From NCBI GenBank assembly GCA_018669845.1, contig JABHSO010000004.1:1-48805 (forward strand): 48,805 bases of DNA, in the 5' to 3' direction. Position numbers and translations under genes: made by a program. Origin of the DNA: Gammaproteobacteria bacterium. Lineage in GTDB: Bacteria; Pseudomonadota; Gammaproteobacteria; GCA-001735895. Numbering within the stretch: the first letter of the stretch is position 1; each line of letters starts with the position of its first letter. This document shows, piece after piece, positions 42,284 through 48,805 of the stretch. The notes under the pieces are model-generated. The model did not search any database, was not told the origin of the DNA, and saw only the letters and a program-made list of their open reading frames with translations.

Positions 42284-43804
42284 ATGAGCAAACCCACTAT
42301 AGCAGACAAAAAACCCATCGCCGTTGAACTTCAACAAGGAGAGGAGTATTACTGGTGTGCCTGTGGGCGTTCAAAAAGCCAGCCCTTCTGTGATGGCTCT
42401 CATCGAGGAACCGATTTCACCCCTCAATCGTTTAAGGCGACAGAAACGGGTGAAGCCTGGCTGTGTATGTGCAAGCACAGTAAAAATCCACCTTACTGTG
42501 ATGGAACCCATGCGACGCTGCCGGTAGATGATTTACAGGAAAATATTCAAGTCTCATCCTCTTCGGATTCTACGCCTGAAGAACCCACACTGAAACGAAT
42601 TCATCAGATGGCTGAAAACGGCCTTGAGAAAACTGGACATCATGGTGAAATGACCGCAATGGGTGTTCCCAGAGCGCAATTGCCACAGTGGGACGATATT
42701 CAGATACTACCAGCCCAATTTGCCAGTAAACCTTTATTGGAAGATGTCGACGTTGCTAGCGAACTGATCATAGGCCCCAATGCAAAGAAACCGCTGGTGC
42801 TTAAAATCCCACTTTTTGTTTCAGATATGAGTTTCGGTGCTCTATCTGAGGAAGCGAAAATTGCTCTGTCTAAAGGGGCGGAAATGTCAGCCACAGGAAT
42901 TTGCTCAGGGGAAGGCGGAATGCTGCCTGAAGAGCAGCAAAGCAACAGCCGCTATTTCTACGAACTGGCTTCTGCCATGTTTGGTTACAGCGAAGAGCAA
43001 TTGACTAAAGTACAAGCCTTTCACTTCAAGGGAGGTCAAGGTGCTAAAACAGGTACTGGCGGTCATTTGCCCGGTGCTAAAGTGACCGAGAAGATTGCTC
43101 AAGTCAGAGGTTTGCAAAAAGGGCAAGATGCGATTTCTCCCCCCACATTTTCAGACCTGACAACACCAAAAGACTATAGGGGTTTCTCAGATCGTGTACG
43201 CGAAGTAACGGGAGGAATCCCCATCGGTTTTAAAATGTCAGCCAATCATATCGAGGCCGATATCGATTTCGCTCTTGAAGCCGGCGCAGACTATATTATT
43301 CTTGATGGCCGTGGAGGAGGGACTGGAGCGGCACCGCAATTGTTTCGGGATCATATTTCGGTACCTACTATCCCGGCTCTGGCAAGAGCACGTAAACACT
43401 TGGATCGGTGTGCAAGGTCGGATATCACGTTGATAATCACAGGGGGGCTGCGAGTACCAGAGGATTTCATTAAAGCCATGGCGCTGGGTGCCGATGGTAT
43501 TGCCTTGTCTAACAGTGCATTGCAGGCAATAGGCTGTGTTGCAGCCAGAATGTGCAACACCAATAACTGTCCTTCCGGAATTGCTACTCAAAAACCCGAG
43601 CTGCGTAAAAAGCTGGATGTGAATGAGGCGGCCAAAAGGCTTAACCGTTTTTTTGATAGCTCAGTGGAATTAATGCAGGTGATGGCTCGAGCCTGCGGTC
43701 ATTCGCATCTGAACCAATTTAACCAACAGGATATTGCTACCTGGAATCAACAAATGTCCGGGTTATCGGGTATTCCATTTGCCGGTGACAAATTAATAGA
43801 ATGA
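42284..43804 (+). CDS. Double CDGSH / FMN glutamate-synthase-like fusion protein
   Basis: A 506-residue protein. The N-terminus has two CDGSH-type 2Fe-2S motifs: CACGRSKSQPFCDGSHRG (near 24-41) and CMCKHSKNPPYCDGTHAT (near 63-80). From about 105 follows an FMN-binding glutamate-synthase-like domain: IPLFVSDMSFGALSEEAKIAL, SGEGGMLPEEQ, FKGGQGAKTGTGGHLPG, ILDGRGGGTGAAP and CNTNNCPSGIATQ. It lacks the amidotransferase domain, so it is not a full GltB. It may be an FMN oxidoreductase fed by its own Fe-S clusters; GAGGAGACAGG precedes the ATG. Confidence 0.93.
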   Translation: MSKPTIADKKPIAVELQQGEEYYWCACGRSKSQPFCDGSHRGTDFTPQSFKATETGEAWLCMCKHSKNPPYCDGTHATLPVDDLQENIQVSSSSDSTPEEPTLKRIHQMAENGLEKTGHHGEMTAMGVPRAQLPQWDDIQILPAQFASKPLLEDVDVASELIIGPNAKKPLVLKIPLFVSDMSFGALSEEAKIALSKGAEMSATGICSGEGGMLPEEQQSNSRYFYELASAMFGYSEEQLTKVQAFHFKGGQGAKTGTGGHLPGAKVTEKIAQVRGLQKGQDAISPPTFSDLTTPKDYRGFSDRVREVTGGIPIGFKMSANHIEADIDFALEAGADYIILDGRGGGTGAAPQLFRDHISVPTIPALARARKHLDRCARSDITLIITGGLRVPEDFIKAMALGADGIALSNSALQAIGCVAARMCNTNNCPSGIATQKPELRKKLDVNEAAKRLNRFFDSSVELMQVMARACGHSHLNQFNQQDIATWNQQMSGLSGIPFAGDKLIE

Positions 43805-44021
43805 CAGCTGTGGATTGTGAATAGCCAGGTACTTATGCTGACGGAAACGGAAACTAAGTAAATTCTGAAGTCATACCCTACAGTATGTAAGGAATGATAG
43901 GAATTGGCACTTTGTACATATTCAGACTGGCTGGTGGCAACGACCGGTAACGCCACACAGCAGTTATTCACCGGTGCCCCAATTTATTGTCGATGTGGGC
44001 TGAATTTCATTTCTGGGAATG

Positions 44022-44597
44022 TCAGCTTTTGTCGATATTAATATGCAAAGCATTCACAGCTGCAGCCAGGGATCTGTAGTTTGCGTACTTCTCTGTCATT
44101 TTAAGCCGATCAAATGTATTCCAGTGCATGCCTTTGGGTTTGAACATAACGGGCTTAGCGAGGTTATGAGAGGCTTCTAACCGATCACGTATCTTCCTGG
44201 TTTTTATCCTCAATCTTTCATCTTGTTGTACACGCTGGCTAGTGTAGGGTAGGTTATGGCAGTGCCTGCAGCGGTACAGTTTGTTTCGCTCATACAGGAC
44301 GGCTACACGCTTACTGCAGTGGGGGCATAAGAACCAGTATCTTTTACCGCCATAATGGCAGGGCGTTGTTTCAAGTTTGATGACCTGTTGATGGCTCTCA
44401 AGGTGCACGCTGTCATTTCTGATACGATAAGTAACCTGGCTGCCATCTGGACGGATGATGATGGTCACACCCTCCTGACTTAAATTAATTTTTCTGATAT
44501 CTAACGCATGAACCTGCTCGATACGGGTCTTGATGTTGTGACGGATATATTTTCCACGATACACGGTAATATCCTTATGATAGAAAAGATTAATCAA
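44022..44597 (-). CDS. Zinc-ribbon protein of the second element
   Basis: A 191-residue basic protein. Its centre carries two Cys pairs, FLCPHCSKRVAVLY and LYRCRHCHNLPYTSQ, which should form one zinc ribbon; the C-terminal third is helical and basic (RLRIKTRKIRDRLEA). Similar proteins are often found next to integrases on mobile elements, with no known function. It lies between the accessory clusters and the primase-helicase gene, facing the same way as the latter. Confidence 0.75.
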   Translation of the reverse strand: MINLFYHKDITVYRGKYIRHNIKTRIEQVHALDIRKINLSQEGVTIIIRPDGSQVTYRIRNDSVHLESHQQVIKLETTPCHYGGKRYWFLCPHCSKRVAVLYERNKLYRCRHCHNLPYTSQRVQQDERLRIKTRKIRDRLEASHNLAKPVMFKPKGMHWNTFDRLKMTEKYANYRSLAAAVNALHINIDKS

Positions 44598-44709
44598 TTA
44601 TAGGTATTTATTAGTTTTAGTTAAAGTTGTTATGTCGATTAATGTTCAAAAGCATCAATGTAATCACAGGGGGAATGTCTAGAACTAAACTTGCGTGCTC
44701 CTATACCCC

Positions 44710-44761
44710 CCCCCATACAGATAGTATAGTTGTATGTATTTCTGTACGGTTTGTATGGGGG
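44710..44761. repeat. Long-loop hairpin with a poly-C tract
   Basis: CCCCCATACA at 44710-44719 pairs with TGTATGGGGG at 44752-44761 around a 32-base AT-rich loop. It includes a run of nine C (44706-44714) and is followed by another G run. It lies just downstream of the primase-helicase gene, and could be its terminator or a replication structure. Confidence 0.55.
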
Positions 44762-44777
44762 TACCTAGGGGGAACTA

Positions 44778-46646
44778 TCATGTGACAACCGATAATTCAG
44801 GCAATGAAGTTTTTTTGTATTGTCCTCGTGAAACCTTAGTGAGAATCCCCTGTGAAGTCATTCTCCGCAAAGATGAATTGATAGTATTAGGGTCTAAGCT
44901 TGTTCTTTCAGCTATTTGTTTTGGTGTGGTTTCGTTGCTGTCCATAGCATTAAGAATGGCATTACGTGTATCGCTGTTTTTAATTTCAGCAGCATCAGCT
45001 CTTGAAGCAAGAGTCCACATGTGATCTTCTCCTTTTAGTATGGGTATAGGCATGCTGTCCTCAATATCTCTACCATCAATATGTAACTCAAGGCCGTTGT
45101 TAGCTCGAACTAATCCATAGGTGTTATCAAAACCTCCCGCAAGCCCGTGTGAGCCGGATATAGAATCTAATGCATCACCTTGTCCTTTGTTCTGATGGTG
45201 AACGATTAGAAAAGCTACTTCAGGGTATAAGCTACCAATTTTTTTTATTCGTTGTCCGACCTCATAATCTGCGTCATATACACTTTGATTACCTCGACGT
45301 GGCGAGCGGATTCTTGCAAGAACATCGATAATAACAAATCGAATTTTGGGGTGTTGAGATAGCTTGTCGGCAATCTGATCCTCTAATCTATCTCCTAGTT
45401 TTGGTGCGTCAATACAGTAGTGAAACCCACTTATATCAGTATCTGTGAGATTGTGTGTTTGCATAAGTTTTCTTGTGCGTCCCTGAAGCCTTCTTTCACT
45501 ATCCTCCAAAGCCATATATAAAACATCCGATTTTGATGTTGTATAACCAAATACTGGGCGACCTGCCGCTACTAATAATCCAAATGCAAGAACGAGCCAT
45601 GATTTTCCTTGTTTTGGCCTCCCTGCAATCAGTGAGACGCCAGGCGGCAAAAATGAATTTATTATCCATTTCATTTCTTCAAAATGTTTTTTTGAAAGCT
45701 CTCCCCATGACGTCACCTGTATCTCATTTGTCAAGGGTGATGTTGCAACTGAGTGTATTGTAGGAATCATGTCAGTTCCTTTGGGTTTAAAATTATATAC
45801 ACTGGTTTGCTTATTAATGGCATTTACGATAGTCCGGTCTAAATATGTTTTATTTGTTGTCCATTTATCTCTATATAGTTTCGATTTAAGCATTAACCTT
45901 TTAATTCTACTTCCGTGTTTGCCAGTCCAGAAAGCTAAATGTATGGCTAACGCCATGTCAGCACTTGACTGATCATAAGGGCTATGATTATTCTGCGATG
46001 GATAGGCCATTGATAATGAGGTGGTATTAGCTTCCCAAAGATCGGTGAATGTTGCCTTGGCCCCAAAAGCTGCACCAGCGCTAATTTTGGCGGTAAGCAT
46101 TTTTGTAATAAGTTCATCATCATCGATTGGACCGGACCACTCCGGTACTGCTTCATCTGACCACTCATCGTTAGCATTGACGACAATTGGAGGGAAGTAG
46201 GAGTCGACAAGCCACGTCAATAGAGATGGGTCAGGGGTAAAGGAGCTGTCACCTTTAACATCAATACCTGTAATTAGTATAAATCGATTAGATGAATATA
46301 GTTCGACTCCGAACGCACCGTTCTTCTTACTGTGCTCACCGAACTTGCCTTTGCCGAATATATGCCAACCATTACCACTGACTGACTTTTCAATATAGCA
46401 ACCATCAAACACTTCCAACAATTGTTTAGCGATCGGACTGTCGAGCTGCTTATCAATGTCGATACAGAAGTACTCATCATTTTCAGTCAGCACGAAACCG
46501 ATGTGCAAATCCAGCAGCTTTGCTGTTGTAACCACAGTATCATACGTCATCCATACAGACGGCTCGTGCGGATTGATCGCCACACCACTGACGTTGACCG
46601 GTACTTTCTGCGAGTTACATACTATCCACTGTTTTAATTCCTTCAT
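44778..46646 (-). CDS. Primase/polymerase-RecA-like helicase fusion (replication protein)
   Basis: A 622-residue protein. Residues 1-165 resemble a primase-polymerase N-terminus (GFVLTENDEYFCIDIDK with the Asp-x-Asp site; GNGWHIFGKGKF; GVELYSSNRFILITG). The middle region is helical. A RepA/AAA_25 helicase domain (about 320-530) has Walker A SLIAGRPKQGKSWLVLA, Walker B IRFVIIDVLARIR and LIVHHQNKG. A C-terminal winged-helix (about 560-615, TPKQIAERTSLDPNTINSSL) completes it. This is a self-contained replication protein of an integrative or satellite element. It overlaps the preceding small gene by 4 bases. Confidence 0.88.
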   Translation of the reverse strand: MKELKQWIVCNSQKVPVNVSGVAINPHEPSVWMTYDTVVTTAKLLDLHIGFVLTENDEYFCIDIDKQLDSPIAKQLLEVFDGCYIEKSVSGNGWHIFGKGKFGEHSKKNGAFGVELYSSNRFILITGIDVKGDSSFTPDPSLLTWLVDSYFPPIVVNANDEWSDEAVPEWSGPIDDDELITKMLTAKISAGAAFGAKATFTDLWEANTTSLSMAYPSQNNHSPYDQSSADMALAIHLAFWTGKHGSRIKRLMLKSKLYRDKWTTNKTYLDRTIVNAINKQTSVYNFKPKGTDMIPTIHSVATSPLTNEIQVTSWGELSKKHFEEMKWIINSFLPPGVSLIAGRPKQGKSWLVLAFGLLVAAGRPVFGYTTSKSDVLYMALEDSERRLQGRTRKLMQTHNLTDTDISGFHYCIDAPKLGDRLEDQIADKLSQHPKIRFVIIDVLARIRSPRRGNQSVYDADYEVGQRIKKIGSLYPEVAFLIVHHQNKGQGDALDSISGSHGLAGGFDNTYGLVRANNGLELHIDGRDIEDSMPIPILKGEDHMWTLASRADAAEIKNSDTRNAILNAMDSNETTPKQIAERTSLDPNTINSSLRRMTSQGILTKVSRGQYKKTSLPELSVVT

Positions 46647-46834
46647 CTTAATGCTCCTACTAGATTACTTCTGAGTACTTCGGTTTTAAATAACAATTTT
46701 TTTGTCAGCTGATCTGTTCTTGATTGCAGCATGAGAAACTTTTGAGTCGGAAATAACCTAGATTTGATTTTGCAAATAATATTATCTAGTTCTTTCTTTT
46801 GTCGCCGCAGGGGTAAGGCTTTTCTATTGTTCAT
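46643..46834 (-). CDS. Small basic protein between alpA and the primase
   Basis: A 63-residue basic protein from the ATG at 46834 (MNNRKALPLRRQKKELDNII and onward), rich in Lys/Arg/Leu. Its start overlaps the original alpA end and its stop overlaps the primase start, which is a tight operon layout that supports a real gene. No family is recognised; nucleic-acid binding is possible. Confidence 0.6.
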   Translation of the reverse strand: MNNRKALPLRRQKKELDNIICKIKSRLFPTQKFLMLQSRTDQLTKKLLFKTEVLRSNLVGALR

Positions 46835-47030
46835 GAACTTCATCTTTCCGGGATTCTTGTATTCTATTTTCAATCTAGTTCTGTATATCAGATTCAAGCC
46901 ACCCTACTGCGCGTGGACCGATTTTTATTGAAGCAGGGAAGGACCCCTGGGAAGCTTGCATATAAATAGATGAGCGAGAAAGCCCTGTTCGGGATGAGAC
47001 TGCAGGAAGTCTTAATATGTTTAAAGCCAT
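46824..47030 (-). pseudogene. alpA-like regulator with premature amber codon
   Basis: From ATG at 47030 the frame encodes MALNILRLPAVSSRTGLSRS, then SIYMQAS.GSFPASIKIGPRAVGWLESDIQN, an AlpA protein, and stops at TAG (46875-46877). AlpA proteins continue Asn/Ala-Trp-Ile; reading past the TAG gives IENRIQESRKDEVHEQ and a natural TAG at 46824. A single TGG-to-TAG change explains this. GGAG lies 9 bases upstream of the ATG. The 51-residue product retains the HTH, so it may still work. Confidence 0.75.
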
Positions 47031-47117
47031 GTCTTTGCTCCTATTTGGAAGAATAGGTGCTATTTAAGCAGAAAAGGCTTTGAAGCCGCTATCATTCAAA
47101 AACGTAATTATGAATGC

Positions 47118-47654
47118 TTATTTATTTCTTTTCTTGCCACGAGCAATTCTTTTATCTATTACTTCCCTTGCCCAAGATAATTTCTCGTTATTTCCCTCGG
47201 TTCGAATGGCTTTAGAGATATTGTTTTGCATTGATTCAAAGGATATTTCAACACCACTTTTTTCTTTATGGTCTTGAATGAGTTTGTTTATGACCACATT
47301 TTCCCGTTCCATGTAGTTATCAATACCTAGGTGGATCATGTTGTTTGCGTAGCTTACAAGTAATAAAAAATCGTGTCCTAGTGATTTTTGTGGATATCGA
47401 CCTGAACCGGCAACTGCAAATTTTTTAATAATAGCTACTTTGTGTCGATCACCGCGTGCAAAGTTTGATACACGTTCACAAAGTTTGTCAGCAAAATCCT
47501 GATTGAAATAGGCGTGATATATCAGCTCTTCCAATGTTCCATTCAATCTTTTTTGAAGGCACTCCTCATCAAAACAATCACAAAGCTTTCGTGTATCAGG
47601 TTCAATAGCTGAATTAAAGTCTCTTCCGGGAGGTAGTATATTTTTTTCTGACAT
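47118..47654 (-). CDS. Hypothetical protein of the second element
   Basis: A 178-residue soluble, charged protein. Two Cys occur near the start (KLCDCFDEEC). A central region (RHKVAIIKKFAVAGSGRYPQ) and a very basic C-terminus (REVIDKRIARGKKRNK) suggest DNA or RNA contact. No family is recognised. It lies between the integrase and alpA genes, a place often used for regulators or accessory factors of such elements. Confidence 0.6.
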   Translation of the reverse strand: MSEKNILPPGRDFNSAIEPDTRKLCDCFDEECLQKRLNGTLEELIYHAYFNQDFADKLCERVSNFARGDRHKVAIIKKFAVAGSGRYPQKSLGHDFLLLVSYANNMIHLGIDNYMERENVVINKLIQDHKEKSGVEISFESMQNNISKAIRTEGNNEKLSWAREVIDKRIARGKKRNK

Positions 47655-47800
47655 AGGTTTTTATATGACTAATAAAGTTCTAGGGTTATAAAATTGGTTA
47701 CTGTAAGCTCTAAGATCATGTTTTGATGGTCGAGTTAATACTAAAGCTAGACTCAATTTTGTATTATCTGCTGTCAGAATGAATAATATTAAATGACACA

Positions 47801-48650
47801 CTATTTTATAGTAACTACATTACAATTAACCTTATGACCAAAATTTGGCAGAAGGTTTCTTACCGCATTGGCCAGGGTTTTATCGCAAAGGTGTGCATAA
47901 TGTCGGCTGGTGATACGGGTATCTGCATGCCCCAGCAGTTTAGAGATGGTCAGTAGATCAGCACCAGCCTGGGCCAATAAAGAAGCGTAGGTATGCCGTA
48001 ATTCATGGAATCCAATTGGCGGGTCAATTTTAGCTTGTTCACAGGCAGCTTTCATCAGACGACTTTGATGGTTCTTAAGCCATGGGCTTCCATCCTGGCG
48101 AGAGAACACATATTCCAACCCTGATTTACTGATAACTTGCTCCTGAAAGAATGCTAATCCTTCGTCTGATAATGGTACATGACGGCCCTTACCTGATTTT
48201 GCCTCTGAACTGATGTAAACCATTCCAGTATCGAGATTGACATGATTTGTTAGGATTCTTGTGAGTTCGCCATATCTGCACCCAGTGAATAGGGCAGCTT
48301 GTACCAGAAGTCGAAAGTCCTGTTTGCATGAGTTGATAAGCCTAGTGGATTCTGCCACGTTGAGAAATCTAACAATAGGCTCGTCTACCTGTCTGAATGG
48401 CTTAACTTTCCGCCATTCCTTATCATCAGGAACTAGCCCATCTTCAAACGCTTTGTTAAGTATGGCTTTCAGTACAGTCAATATGCGATTGGCTGTACTT
48501 TTACGAGATCGTTTTCCTTCGGTCGAGGTAGCCTTTTTGCCATAACTCTGCTTACCTCCAACACGAGTCCGACGACGGGGAGGTGAGGAAGCTATTTTCT
48601 CGTGCCAGTGTTTGATCTCCAGCGAAGTTAAGTCCATTACCAGCGGTCGG
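47801..48650 (-). pseudogene. Tyrosine integrase cut by an IS element
   Basis: The catalytic half is complete: ALFTGCRYGELTRIL (Arg I), SEAKSGKGRHVPL (Lys), GFHELRHTYASLLAQ (His-x-x-Arg), LLGHADTRITSRHYAHL (His, Tyr). The frame has an ATG at 48637, but the same frame continues upstream as RPLVMDLTSLEIKHWHEK until the IS boundary at 48650/48651. The N-terminal arm-binding domain is missing in this window. A shortened protein from 48637 could still be made. Confidence 0.8.
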
Positions 48651-48805
48651 TGTCAACATACTTTTCGCCTGATCACCTCATTTAAGCAGCTTGCTTCATT
48701 TCAGTTTTTAGCTGCTGTTCATTGACTGGATTGAGTCTTACCAGTGACTCATGATCCCAGTTTCTGGTTTTTCCAGACCATCGTTCTGGATTTTGTTTTT
48801 TAGCA
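48651..48805. mobile_element. IS3-family insertion sequence, end only
   Basis: The element end begins at TGTCAACATACTTTTCGCC (48651), a TG-starting terminus, and continues past the window. It lies within the integrase gene. Confidence 0.65.
48682..48805 (-). CDS. IS3-family transposase (OrfB), C-terminal end
   Basis: The minus-strand frame, open to the window edge, reads KQNPERWSGKTRNWDHESL, then VRLNPVNEQQLKTEMKQAA and TAA at 48682-48684. The NPERWSG-TRNW-(x)-LNP end is the typical C-terminus of IS3-family OrfB transposases. The stop lies 31 bases inside the IS end. The rest of the gene lies beyond 48805. Confidence 0.75.
   Translation of the reverse strand, partial: AKKQNPERWSGKTRNWDHESLVRLNPVNEQQLKTEMKQAA

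Larger units (their letters stand above)
44022..48650. mobile_element. Second, decaying integrative element (partial)
   Basis: A leftward set of integrase, hypothetical, alpA, small protein, primase-helicase and zinc-ribbon genes. The integrase is at the right, so an att site should lie beyond 48650 and a second one left of 44022; I could not find a repeat in the window. Integrase disruption and the amber alpA suggest it is stranded. Confidence 0.65.

Noticed and set aside
44734..45024. Rightward ORF over the primase-helicase end
   Set aside because: Shadow of the 622-residue replication gene on the other strand.

Overview
The window reads as chromosomal DNA of an AT-rich gammaproteobacterium. 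The nrdR-ribD-riboflavin synthase-ribB-ribH-nusB-thiL-pgpA gene order, yggX, zapE and a DamX-like SPOR protein all point to that class. A secreted Gly/Asn/Trp/Pro-rich repeat protein that resembles sulfur globule proteins, with a rhodanese beside it, suggests a sulfur oxidiser; that part is inference.

Layout. 1-24.6 kb is core genome. It starts with a tRNA-Pro end, then a leftward PP2C phosphatase / Ser-Thr kinase / small membrane protein operon, yggX, an ATP-grasp enzyme and an unusual IscA-type protein. Next is the riboflavin/nusB/thiL/pgpA operon, which contains an embedded HslV-like Ntn hydrolase. It is followed by an aspartic protease, a DUF350 protein, gltX, a cyclase-FHA signalling protein, zapE, a secreted nuclease/phosphatase-fold protein, an inositol-monophosphatase-family enzyme, an AAA-SPOR protein, the sulfur-globule-like protein, rhodanese and an epimerase. 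The stretch ends in a tRNA-Ala(GGC)-tRNA-Glu(TTC) operon with a clear promoter and terminator.

24.5-32.9 kb is an 8.28-kb integrated element bounded by identical 99-bp direct repeats made of the 3' part of tRNA-Glu plus its terminator. Reading leftward from the right end it carries a tyrosine integrase, a hypothetical gene, an AlpA/Xis-like regulator, a Toprim primase piece, a RepA-like helicase, an HK97-type major capsid protein, a broken HNH nuclease and a P27-type small terminase. A short rightward module at the left end encodes a DUF2335 membrane protein and two small proteins. No large terminase, portal, protease or tail gene is present, so the element looks like a phage satellite that keeps its own capsid protein and packaging-specificity subunit and would need a helper phage for the rest.

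32.9-43.8 kb is accessory DNA. It holds a HigBA toxin-antitoxin pair, a catalytic-domain-only tyrosine recombinase, and two LysR-controlled clusters. The first is methyltransferase / nitrilase / GFA / tandem thioredoxin-fold protein. The second is cytochrome b561 / secreted metallo-beta-lactamase-fold hydrolase / double-CDGSH-FMN glutamate-synthase-like fusion.

44.0-48.8 kb is a second, decaying integrative element. It has a zinc-ribbon protein, a primase-polymerase/helicase fusion, a small protein, an alpA gene with an apparent Trp-to-amber mutation, a hypothetical gene, and a tyrosine integrase whose N-terminus is cut off by the end of an IS3-family insertion sequence that runs off the window.
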